Shown: positions 8,120 to 14,492 of the stretch, one piece after another
Position numbering within the stretch: the first letter of the stretch is position 1
How the letters are laid out: each line of letters opens with the position of its first letter
From: CAZBUH01 sp964495095
Lineage (GTDB): Bacteria; Bacillota; Clostridia; Oscillospirales; Oscillospiraceae
Length of the DNA: 41,853 bases
Assembly (NCBI GenBank): GCA_964495095.1
Contig: CAZBUH010000003.1
Location: 1-41,853, forward strand
Direction: 5' to 3'
The notes under the pieces: generated by a model
Seen by the model: only the letters and a program-made list of their open reading frames with translations
What the model was told of the DNA's origin: nothing
Databases searched by the model: none
Translations under genes and position numbers: made by a program

Positions 8120-8120
8120 A

Positions 8121-9023
8121 TTAATCACTCCATACAGCCGTGTGTTTTTCCACCATAAATTCGGGGTAGTAGGACTCCTTTGCCTTGCGGAGATTTTCAA
8201 GGCCCATGTCGTCCTCACGGTTTATATACTTTATCTCAGGGTGCTTTTCCGTGACGTACCGGACAAATTCCCGGTTTATCATGGCGTAGGAGCCCTGAAT
8301 ATCGTAATGGGCTTTTTCAAAATGTACATCGTAGGTGTCGGAGCCCGTTTTCTCTCCGATGGTATAGGCGATCGTTTTGCCGCCGGCTCTAAGTATTCCG
8401 CCCTCAAGGCCGAGATACTCGTAATTTGCGAAGGTGCGGCGGAGTGCCAGCACCTCGTCCTCGTATTCCGACGGATCGTCGCCGCCGTTAAGGGCCAGCC
8501 ACTCTTCGTTAAAGGCGGCGCACTGGCCGATATTTTCGGCCGTTACAGGCTCAAAGGACCAGTCGGGGTTATTCTCGATAAAGCGGTTTATGTGGTTGCG
8601 CTTCGCGTGGAGCTTTTTGCCGCCGAGTGAGGCCAGCTTTTCCGCGGAGTAGATGTAGTCGTATACGAATCTGTCATTTGTGAGCTGGAATTCTCCCGGA
8701 AACATAGCCTCCAGCGCACCAATGTGCGGAGCGGTTATGCCCCGGAGCCGCAGGGGTACGCCGTGGGAGGCGGAATCCTCCTTGAGGGCCAGTATGGCGG
8801 CCTTTGTGTCGCCGGCCCCTACGGGGTAGGCGTAAAATGGGTGGTCCTCATAACCGAGGCGGATGGCAAGGCAGCCGTGGACCTCAGCGACTTTCTGCAT
8901 AAATGAGTCGTCCCATACGAAAATATTCGTGAAATTGTGGTCGGCGCTTCTGGAGTCCTCCTCTTTGCAAAGTTTATCAATCCAGTCCTTATCCTCTAAT
9001 GTCACTTGTTTAAAGGGAATCAT
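8121..9023 (-). CDS. DUF2156 domain protein (GNAT-fold aminoacyl/acyltransferase-like)
   Basis: Protein of 300 residues resembling the DUF2156 family, the GNAT-fold domain also found at the C-terminus of phosphatidylglycerol lysyltransferases (MprF). Supporting stretches are KRNHINRFIENNPDWSFEPV, TIGEKTGSDTYDVHFEKA and the end QGSYAMINREFV followed by YINREDDMGLENLRKAKESYYP, which is very typical. There are no transmembrane segments, so it is a soluble stand-alone version. It is the first gene of a two-gene operon with the GNAT gene. A role in transferring an amino acid or acyl group to a lipid or cell-envelope target is inferred from the family and is not shown by the sequence. Confidence 0.8.
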   Translation of the reverse strand: MIPFKQVTLEDKDWIDKLCKEEDSRSADHNFTNIFVWDDSFMQKVAEVHGCLAIRLGYEDHPFYAYPVGAGDTKAAILALKEDSASHGVPLRLRGITAPHIGALEAMFPGEFQLTNDRFVYDYIYSAEKLASLGGKKLHAKRNHINRFIENNPDWSFEPVTAENIGQCAAFNEEWLALNGGDDPSEYEDEVLALRRTFANYEYLGLEGGILRAGGKTIAYTIGEKTGSDTYDVHFEKAHYDIQGSYAMINREFVRYVTEKHPEIKYINREDDMGLENLRKAKESYYPEFMVEKHTAVWSD

Positions 9024-9066
9024 ATCAAAGTATCACCTTAGTATATATTTTTTCTCAGACCGGCTA

Positions 9067-9095
9067 ATTTTACCACAATTTATGAACCGGCACAA
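9067..9095 (-). promoter_or_regulatory. Putative promoter of the DUF2156-GNAT operon
   Basis: On the minus strand TTGTGC (9095-9090), a 17-nt spacer and TAAAAT (9072-9067) lie about 45 nt upstream of the DUF2156 ATG at 9023. The surrounding spacer (9024-9155) is AT-rich and holds nothing else I can name. Confidence 0.4.
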
Positions 9096-9155
9096 CAACC
9101 AAATGTAATATAAGTTATATAAAAATATAAATAAGCAGATAAACCGTGGTATATT

Positions 9156-9731
9156 TCATATGTACGTGTGGCTGCATATTTCCCGTATTTTCGCCTGAAG
9201 TACCTTGAGGTCGGCAAAGGTGTCGGGCTTCAGATTCTGATTCCGCAAAAGGGCGGAGGGGTGGTACAGGGCGATAAACTGGGTGCCGCCCTTTTCAAAC
9301 CATTGGCCGTGCTCTTTGGATATTTTGAAATCCGGCTTTATAAGGGACATGGCGGCAATCCTGCCGAGGCACACCAGGATTTTGGGGCGCAGAAGCTTAA
9401 ATTGGGCGCGGAGCCACCCGATACAGGCGTCCTGCTCGCTGCCCAGCGGGTCACGGTTCTGGGGCGGGCGGCATTTGACTATATTGGCGATATAGATGTT
9501 TTTCTCCCGGTCAAGGTCGATTATGGATAGCATATCGTCCAGCAGACGGCCTGCCGCGCCGACGAAGGGAATACCCTGCAAATCCTCGTTCTCGCCGGGG
9601 CCCTCGCCTACGAGCATTACCTCTGCGTCCCGGACGCCCGCCCCAAAGACCACGTTGTGCCGGGTCCCGGCCAGCTCGCAGCCCGTACAGCCCATACAGG
9701 CGGACTCCAGCTCGTCCCATGTGTAAGCCAT
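9156..9731 (-). CDS. Type 4 uracil-DNA glycosylase with [4Fe-4S] cluster
   Basis: Removes uracil from DNA as the first step of base excision repair. The 191-residue protein has four cysteines at 15, 18, 87 and 103, the same spacing as the iron-sulfur ligands of Thermus UDGa. Motif 1 is VGEGPGENEDLQGIPFVGAAG (the family's G-E-[AG]-P-G loop) and the C-terminal active-site motif is HPSALLR. NIVKCRPPQNRDP is also characteristic. The ATG at 9731 is preceded by AAGGAG about 8 nt upstream; a longer reading to 9836 lacks a ribosome site and crosses the neighbouring promoter. It is a single gene, divergent from the AbrB operon. Confidence 0.93.
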   Translation of the reverse strand: MAYTWDELESACMGCTGCELAGTRHNVVFGAGVRDAEVMLVGEGPGENEDLQGIPFVGAAGRLLDDMLSIIDLDREKNIYIANIVKCRPPQNRDPLGSEQDACIGWLRAQFKLLRPKILVCLGRIAAMSLIKPDFKISKEHGQWFEKGGTQFIALYHPSALLRNQNLKPDTFADLKVLQAKIREICSHTYI

Positions 9732-9829
9732 GAAAATTTCTCCTTTTGGTGGAAGTGTAAAAAGTATAGCATAAAACCGGCATATTGGCAAACGGGCCCG
9801 GAAAAGAATTGCGGAATTTGGCGCCGGTA

Positions 9830-9877
9830 TTGACAAAGCTAAGTGAGAAAAGTATAATTAGTATAACAAATCATACT
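9830..9877 (+). promoter_or_regulatory. Sigma-A promoter and candidate AbrB operator
   Basis: TTGACA (9830-9835), a 17-nt spacer and TATAAT (9853-9858) form a consensus promoter. AGTATAA occurs twice (9851-9857, 9860-9866), and AGTAT (9860-9864) forms a dyad with ATACT (9873-9877). These repeats overlap the -10 and the start site, which suggests autoregulation by the AbrB-like protein encoded next. Confidence 0.7.
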
Positions 9878-9895
9878 TTTGGGAGGATAACTGAA

Positions 9896-10108
9896 ATGCC
9901 GCAGGGAAAATATATCTGGACAGCAAAGGTGGGCGAAAAAGGGCAGATAGTCATACCAAAGGAGGCCCGGGACGTATTTAACATAAGGCCCGGGGACACG
10001 CTGCTTTTGCTGGGTGACGAAAATCAGGGCATAGCCATAGTGAATAACGCGCAGTATATGGAATTTGCCAAGGCCATATTTGACGCTCAGACGGGGGAGA
10101 AGAAATGA
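9896..10108 (+). CDS. AbrB/MazE/SpoVT-type DNA-binding regulator
   Basis: Small protein of 70 residues with an N-terminal swapped-hairpin domain: WTAKVGEKGQIVIPKEARDV (residues 8-27), then FNIRPGDTLLLLGDE. This is the AbrB-type DNA-binding fold, working as a dimer. The start at ATG 9896 has GGGAGG (9881-9886) 9 nt upstream. Its TGA stop overlaps the start of the ABC ATPase gene by 4 nt, so it is the first gene of a three-gene transporter operon. It probably represses its own operon; the ligand or cue is unknown. No toxin partner is adjacent, so it is not a MazE-type antitoxin. Confidence 0.88.
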   Translation: MPQGKYIWTAKVGEKGQIVIPKEARDVFNIRPGDTLLLLGDENQGIAIVNNAQYMEFAKAIFDAQTGEKK

Positions 10109-10830
10109 CGGAAGCTATAAGGACCGTGGGCCTTACGAAGAAATTCAAGGATAAGACCGCGGTGGAAAATCTTGACCTTACCGTGCGGGAGGGGGAGCTT
10201 TTTGCGCTTTTGGGTGTAAACGGCGCCGGAAAGACTACCGCCATAAAAATGCTGACCTGCCTTACGCCGCCCACCTCGGGCGAGGCGTATATTTTGGGCA
10301 GAAGCGTCCTGAAAGACCGGCGGGAGGTAAAGGGGCTTATAAATGTATCCCCACAGGAGACGGCCGTTGCGCAGAATCTTACGGCTCTGGAAAACCTCGA
10401 GTTTATAATGGAGGTATACGGAGATGCAGGAGGAAAAGAGAGGGCCGCGGAGTTTGCAGAGCGTTTCGGGCTGCACGAGGCGGCGGGAATAAAGGCGAAA
10501 AACCTGTCCGGCGGCTGGAAAAGGCGGCTGAGCATCGCCATGGCCCTTGCCACAGAGCCGAAGGTGCTCTTTCTGGATGAGCCTACGCTGGGGCTTGACG
10601 TGCTGGTGCGCCGTGAGCTCTGGCGGATAATCGGCGAGCTCAAGGGAGAGGTGACGGTTATACTAACCACCCACTATCTGGAGGAGGCCGAGGCCCTGGC
10701 GGACAGGATAGGCATCATGGCTGAGGGCAGGCTGCGGGCCGTGGGGCCGGCCGCCGAGCTCAAGGCCATGGCCGGCAGGGAAAATTTCGAGGACGCTTTT
10801 ATAGAACTTGCATCGGGGAGGGGAATATAG
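10105..10830 (+). CDS. ABC transporter ATP-binding protein (ABC-2 type exporter)
   Basis: ATPase subunit of 241 residues. It has Walker A GVNGAGKTT, a Q-loop in VSPQETAVAQNLTALENLEF, signature LSGGWKRRLSIAMAL, Walker B VLFLDEPTLGLD and the switch histidine in TTHYLEEAE. The signature has Trp where many ABC proteins have Gln (LSGGQ). The layout is that of DrrA/CcmA-like exporters that work with a separate ABC-2 permease. The start overlaps the regulator stop (ATGA) and the stop lies 1 nt before the permease ATG. The transported compound cannot be read from sequence; lipid, drug or peptide export are the usual family roles. Confidence 0.92.
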   Translation: MTEAIRTVGLTKKFKDKTAVENLDLTVREGELFALLGVNGAGKTTAIKMLTCLTPPTSGEAYILGRSVLKDRREVKGLINVSPQETAVAQNLTALENLEFIMEVYGDAGGKERAAEFAERFGLHEAAGIKAKNLSGGWKRRLSIAMALATEPKVLFLDEPTLGLDVLVRRELWRIIGELKGEVTVILTTHYLEEAEALADRIGIMAEGRLRAVGPAAELKAMAGRENFEDAFIELASGRGI

Positions 10831-10831
10831 T

Positions 10832-11584
10832 ATGCGGACGCTTGTTTTTTCCCGGAGGAATATGAAGGAGATGCTGCGGGACCCGCTGAGCTACATATTC
10901 TGCCTCGGTTTCCCGATTGTGCTGTTCCTGCTTTTCAGGCTCATAAGCCGTTACGCGGCAGGGGCATACTGGTTTGAGGTAAAGAGCCTGACTCCCGGCA
11001 TACTTATGTTCTCCTATTCCTTTGTGATGCTGCATATGACGCTCCTTGTCTCCAAGGACAGGACCACTTCATTTCTTATGAGGCTTTTCTCGTCGCCCAT
11101 GACGGCGGTAAATTATGTGGCGGGCTACGGCCTTACGGGCCTCGGGCTGGCGCTGGGCCAGTCTGCGGTGTGCTGCGCGGCGGCGTGGATAATATGCGCC
11201 GTGTCAGGCGGGGAGTTTCACTGGGGAGGCGCAGCGCTGTGCATCCTTGCGATGATTCCGGTGATGGTGATTTTTATCGGGCTGGGCATACTTTTCGGCA
11301 GCCTTTTCAGTGAAAAGTCCGCGCCGGGAGTATCCTCGGTGATAATATCGGTCTGCGGCGTCCTTGGCGGGGCCTGGATGCCCCTTGAGACAATGGGCGG
11401 CTTTGAAAAGCTTTGCCGCTGTCTGCCCTTTTATCCGGCGACGATGGCGGGACGGACGGTGTTTGCCCTTTCAAAAGCGGGCTTTGATAATTTCTGGCTC
11501 AACATTATAATAACAGCGGCCTACGCCGCGGCGGCGTTCGCCCTGGCCGCCTTTGCCTTTAAAAGCAGGATGAAAGCTAAGTAA
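10832..11584 (+). CDS. ABC-2 type transporter permease
   Basis: Membrane subunit of 250 residues with about six hydrophobic segments: PIVLFLLFRLI, PGILMFSYSFVMLHMTLLV, GLGLALGQSAVCCAAAWIICA, AALCILAMIPVMVIFIGLGI, VIISVCGVLGGAWMPL and the C-terminal NIIITAAYAAAAFALAAFAF. The amphipathic start (RRNMKEMLRDPLSY) and the pattern of a late loop followed by LGGAWMPLETM are typical of ABC2_membrane proteins. The start is ATG 10832, one base after the ATPase stop, with GGGAGGGG as ribosome site; an in-frame ATG at 10808 lies inside the ATPase gene. It partners the ATPase at 10105, and a terminator follows at 11642. Confidence 0.9.
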   Translation: MRTLVFSRRNMKEMLRDPLSYIFCLGFPIVLFLLFRLISRYAAGAYWFEVKSLTPGILMFSYSFVMLHMTLLVSKDRTTSFLMRLFSSPMTAVNYVAGYGLTGLGLALGQSAVCCAAAWIICAVSGGEFHWGGAALCILAMIPVMVIFIGLGILFGSLFSEKSAPGVSSVIISVCGVLGGAWMPLETMGGFEKLCRCLPFYPATMAGRTVFALSKAGFDNFWLNIIITAAYAAAAFALAAFAFKSRMKAK

Positions 11585-11641
11585 TAAACCGAAAACCGGG
11601 ACGGACACATCCCGGATTATACACAGCTAAAAAATGCAGTC

Positions 11642-11680
11642 AAGGCTCCCCGGCGCCTTAAGGTACCGGGGAGCCTTTTG
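11642..11680 (+). terminator. Intrinsic terminator of the AbrB-ABC operon
   Basis: A perfect 12-bp stem, AAGGCTCCCCGG (11642-11653) with CCGGGGAGCCTT (11666-11677), encloses a small CCTTAAGG palindrome and ends in a short T-run. It lies 57 nt after the permease stop. Confidence 0.85.
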
Positions 11681-11688
11681 CGCCTTAA

Positions 11689-11786
11689 ATCCTGCGGATT
11701 GGCGAAAGGCTTGCCGAGCAGGATATAAGTACATAGGTAGCTTAAAAATCCTGCTCTTGACATTAAGCGGTATGCCAACTTATAAT
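11689..11786 (+). promoter_or_regulatory. Sigma-A promoter with three alternating repeat arms upstream
   Basis: TTGACA (11757-11762), an 18-nt spacer and TATAAT (11781-11786) form a strong promoter for the gene at 11856 and probably the long operon behind it. Directly upstream are ATCCTGC (11689-11695), GAGCAGGAT (11716-11724) and ATCCTGCTC (11748-11756). The middle arm can pair with either neighbour, and the last arm abuts the -35. This could be an activator site or the decayed end of a terminator; which one is undecided. Confidence 0.55.
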
Positions 11787-11855
11787 AATAAAAATAAGGG
11801 ATTATAAATTGATTTTCCCGCTGTTTTACGGTTTTGGATTTGAAAGGGGCTCAAA

Positions 11856-12512
11856 ATGGACGAAAATAAGGAGAAGCTTCCGTTTAAAAAGTGGTTTACA
11901 GACGTTTTTTGGTATCACTATAAATGGTGGTTTATCGCCGGGGTTTTTGCCATCACGCTTATTGTCTGCATTACGGTGGAGGCTCTTGGAAACGAGAAGT
12001 ACGATTTTACAGTGGTTTTCGGCATAAGCGGGACGGTATCCGAGGAGTACATGGAAGAATTCGAGTCCGTTGTGGGAGAAGCCGTGGGCGACCTTGACGG
12101 CAGCGGAGACGTGAATATCCGGGTAGTCAGCGTTGACGTGAGCAACAGCGAAAACGGCAGGGACGTCAGCGCCCTGGGCGTCAGCGAAAACACGGAAGAA
12201 AATAACCAGAGCCGTATGCTCCTCTACCTTATCGATGAGGAGTACACCCTCTATATCCTGGACGACGATTCCGCCGCCCTCTACTGTGCGTCGGATTATT
12301 TTGAGGATAAATTGGCGGATTACGGTATCCGGTCTGAGGCGGACAACCCCTATATCGTGAAGGTCAGCGATACGCCCATTTTCCAGCGTATGGGGCTGGA
12401 CGGCAAAAATCTCTACGCCGCGATTATAGATTGGACGACTGTCGGAAAGGGCAGCCAGGAACGGACTGACGCCACCGTGAGGGCCCTGGAGGCAATTTTA
12501 AATACGAAGTGA
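11856..12512 (+). CDS. Single-pass membrane protein of unknown function
   Basis: Protein of 218 residues. A charged cytoplasmic start (MDENKEKLPFKKWFTDVFWY) is followed by HYKWWF and one membrane span near residues 26-44 (IAGVFAITLIVCITVEAL), and then a mostly extracytoplasmic domain of about 170 residues rich in Asp, Glu and Ser. The 'KKWFTDVFWYHYKWWF' start occurs in related clostridial proteins, but I know of no assigned function. The ATG at 11856 has a GAAAGGGG upstream. It follows its own promoter and precedes the TrmH-type gene, so it probably leads the long housekeeping operon. A small GC-rich hairpin (12521-12545) separates it from the next gene. Confidence 0.7.
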   Translation: MDENKEKLPFKKWFTDVFWYHYKWWFIAGVFAITLIVCITVEALGNEKYDFTVVFGISGTVSEEYMEEFESVVGEAVGDLDGSGDVNIRVVSVDVSNSENGRDVSALGVSENTEENNQSRMLLYLIDEEYTLYILDDDSAALYCASDYFEDKLADYGIRSEADNPYIVKVSDTPIFQRMGLDGKNLYAAIIDWTTVGKGSQERTDATVRALEAILNTK

Positions 12513-12520
12513 TGTAAAGC

Positions 12521-12545
12521 GGCAGGCGCGATAATTGCGCCTGCC
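12521..12545 (+). other. GC-rich hairpin after the membrane-protein gene
   Basis: GGCAGGCGC (12521-12529) pairs perfectly with GCGCCTGCC (12537-12545) around a 7-nt loop. There is no T-run after it, so it is not a convincing terminator. It may be an attenuator or an mRNA-stabilising or processing hairpin between the first two genes of the block. Confidence 0.5.
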
Positions 12546-12570
12546 ACGATTCTTGCGGGATGATATGATT

Positions 12571-13320
12571 ATGGAGAAAATTTTAAGCAGGAAAAACCCA
12601 AAGGCGGCGCATTTGAAAAAATTGGGGCAGAGCAGGGAGTACCGCCGGGAGACGGGCCAGTTCCTCTGCGACGGTATAAAGCTCCTGAGAGAGGCGCTGG
12701 AAAACGGCGCGGAGGTTACATGCGTCTTTACAAGCGCGGAGCTGGAGCTTCCTGAGGGCATACCGGCCTATTTCGCGCCGCAGGAGCTTATAGACAGCAT
12801 ATCCCCCATGAAGAGCCCCCAGCAGGTGCTTTTTTCCTGCCGTATGCCGGAGCCCGCGGGGGAGATAGGGGCCGGCCGCCACATAGTGCTTGAAAATATC
12901 CAGGACCCGGGAAACGTGGGGGCGGTTATACGCTCCGCCGGGGCGTTTTTTATAGACAGTGTGATACTTGTGGGGGCCTGCGCCGACCCTTATAATCCAA
13001 AAACCGTCCGGGCTACCATGGGGGCCGTGTTCCGGCAGAAGATAGCGGAGACGGATTATGAGGGCCTGGAGGAAATGCGGTGCCGGGGCATAAGGCTTTT
13101 CGGCGCGTATCTCGGAGAATCCAGCCGCGATGTGCGCGATGTGGATTTTTCCGGCAGCGCGGTCTGTATCGGCAGCGAGGGCCGCGGGCTTTCGGACAGG
13201 CTGCTTGCCATGTGCGATGAAAACGTGATAATCCCAATGAATCCGAAATGTGAATCGCTGAACGCCGCTGTGGCGGCGTCAGTTATAATGTGGGAGATGA
13301 CGCGAAATGACAGAGCTTAA
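12571..13320 (+). CDS. TrmH/SpoU family RNA 2'-O-methyltransferase
   Basis: SPOUT-class methyltransferase of 249 residues that methylates a ribose in rRNA or tRNA using SAM. An N-terminal substrate-binding domain (LSRKNPKAAHLKKL, then FLCDGIKLLREAL, like RlmB/TsnR) precedes the knotted SpoU domain. Its three motifs are clear: ENIQDPGNVGAVIRSAGAF, IGSEGRGLSD and IPMNPKCESLNAAVAASVIMWE. The start is uncertain between ATG 12565 and ATG 12571; I chose 12571 because the GGGA at 12557-12560 is then 10 nt away rather than 4. The 3' end overlaps dprA by 14 nt. The exact RNA target cannot be read. Confidence 0.9.
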   Translation: MEKILSRKNPKAAHLKKLGQSREYRRETGQFLCDGIKLLREALENGAEVTCVFTSAELELPEGIPAYFAPQELIDSISPMKSPQQVLFSCRMPEPAGEIGAGRHIVLENIQDPGNVGAVIRSAGAFFIDSVILVGACADPYNPKTVRATMGAVFRQKIAETDYEGLEEMRCRGIRLFGAYLGESSRDVRDVDFSGSAVCIGSEGRGLSDRLLAMCDENVIIPMNPKCESLNAAVAASVIMWEMTRNDRA

Positions 13321-14467
13321 ATATTGGGTCTGGCTTTCCACCCGCCAGAAGCTGGGTAAAAATCAGGCAAACGACCTTCTCCGGCGCATCGGCTCTCCGG
13401 AGGATATATTCAGGGCGGAGGAGGGGCAGCTCAGAAAAGCCGGGATAAGCTATAAGCCCGCCCTGAATTCGCTTAAGGATAAATCGCTGTCGGCGGCGGA
13501 GAGGATAATAGACCAGTGCCGGGGCAAAAAGTATTCCATTGTGACCCAGGAGGATGAGGAATACCCGGAAAAGCTGAAGAATATCTACGACCCGCCTCTG
13601 CTGCTCTATGTAAACGGTAAGCTGCCGGATGTGGACAGGGAGCCGTCGGTGGCGATGGTGGGCACCAGAAAAGCTATGCCTTACGGCGTCCGTGAGGCCG
13701 GCAGAATAGCCGGGGAAATAGCTTCAGCCGGCGGCGTCGTGATTACCGGCCTTGCTGCCGGGATAGACGCGGCCTCCGCCCGCGGCGCCCTGAGCGCCGG
13801 AGGGAGCGTTGTGGGAGTGCTGGGCTGCGGCCTTGACGTGGTTTATCCCAAAGGCAGCGAGGAGCTTTACATGAAAACCGCCGACAGCGGCGCGGTGGTA
13901 AGCGAATATCCTCCCGGAACGAGGCCGCTGCCGGGAAATTTCCCGGTGCGGAACAGGATAATAAGCGGACTTTCGGACGGCGTGCTCATAATTGAAGCGC
14001 CAAAAAGGAGCGGCTCGCTTATAACTGCAAATCTGGCTATCGAGCAGGGCCGCGAGGTGTTTGCCCTGCCGGGAAATGTGGACTCCTACAATAACGAGGG
14101 CTCCAACAGGCTTATTAAGGACGGCATAGCCGCGGTGACGTCGGGAGAAGATATAATTGAGTCCCTGAGAGACCGGTTTTCGGGAAAAAAGCCGGCGGTC
14201 AGGACTGTTTTGCGGGAGGAAACGCCAAAAAAATCGGTTGACAGCCGGGCGGAAACAGAATATATTGAAAAAACAAAGCCTCTGGAAGGGCTCAGTGAGG
14301 ATGAGCTTAAGGTCATATCGGCAATATCAAAGCCCAACACCCATGTGGACGACATAATCGACGTGTCCGGGGTGACGGCGGCAAAGGCGCTGTCGGCCCT
14401 CACCATGCTTGAAATAAAGGGATATGTTGTAAGAAGCGCGGGAAAACGCTTCTCGCTTAACATTTGA
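13307..14467 (+). CDS. dprA: DNA-processing protein DprA
   Basis: DprA (Smf) protects incoming single-stranded DNA and loads RecA during natural transformation. The 386-residue protein has an N-terminal SAM-like helical region (YWVWLSTRQKLGKNQANDLLRRIG), the Rossmann-fold core (VAMVGTRKAMPYG, VVITGLAAGIDAAS, VVGVLGCGLDVVYP, NRIISGLSDGVLIIEAPKRSGSLITANLAIEQGREVFALPGN), a variable linker and a C-terminal winged-helix domain (LSEDELKVISAI onwards, the DprA_WH). It overlaps the methyltransferase gene by 14 nt and is followed by topA, an order common in Firmicutes. Other competence genes are not in the window, so actual competence is not shown. Confidence 0.95.
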   Translation: MTELKYWVWLSTRQKLGKNQANDLLRRIGSPEDIFRAEEGQLRKAGISYKPALNSLKDKSLSAAERIIDQCRGKKYSIVTQEDEEYPEKLKNIYDPPLLLYVNGKLPDVDREPSVAMVGTRKAMPYGVREAGRIAGEIASAGGVVITGLAAGIDAASARGALSAGGSVVGVLGCGLDVVYPKGSEELYMKTADSGAVVSEYPPGTRPLPGNFPVRNRIISGLSDGVLIIEAPKRSGSLITANLAIEQGREVFALPGNVDSYNNEGSNRLIKDGIAAVTSGEDIIESLRDRFSGKKPAVRTVLREETPKKSVDSRAETEYIEKTKPLEGLSEDELKVISAISKPNTHVDDIIDVSGVTAAKALSALTMLEIKGYVVRSAGKRFSLNI

Positions 14468-14492
14468 CCAAAGGTAAGGAGAAAAATTCCAA

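Noticed and set aside
9896..10108. AbrB-like protein as a MazE-type antitoxin
   Set aside because: No toxin gene is adjacent; the next genes are an ABC ATPase and its permease in the same operon.
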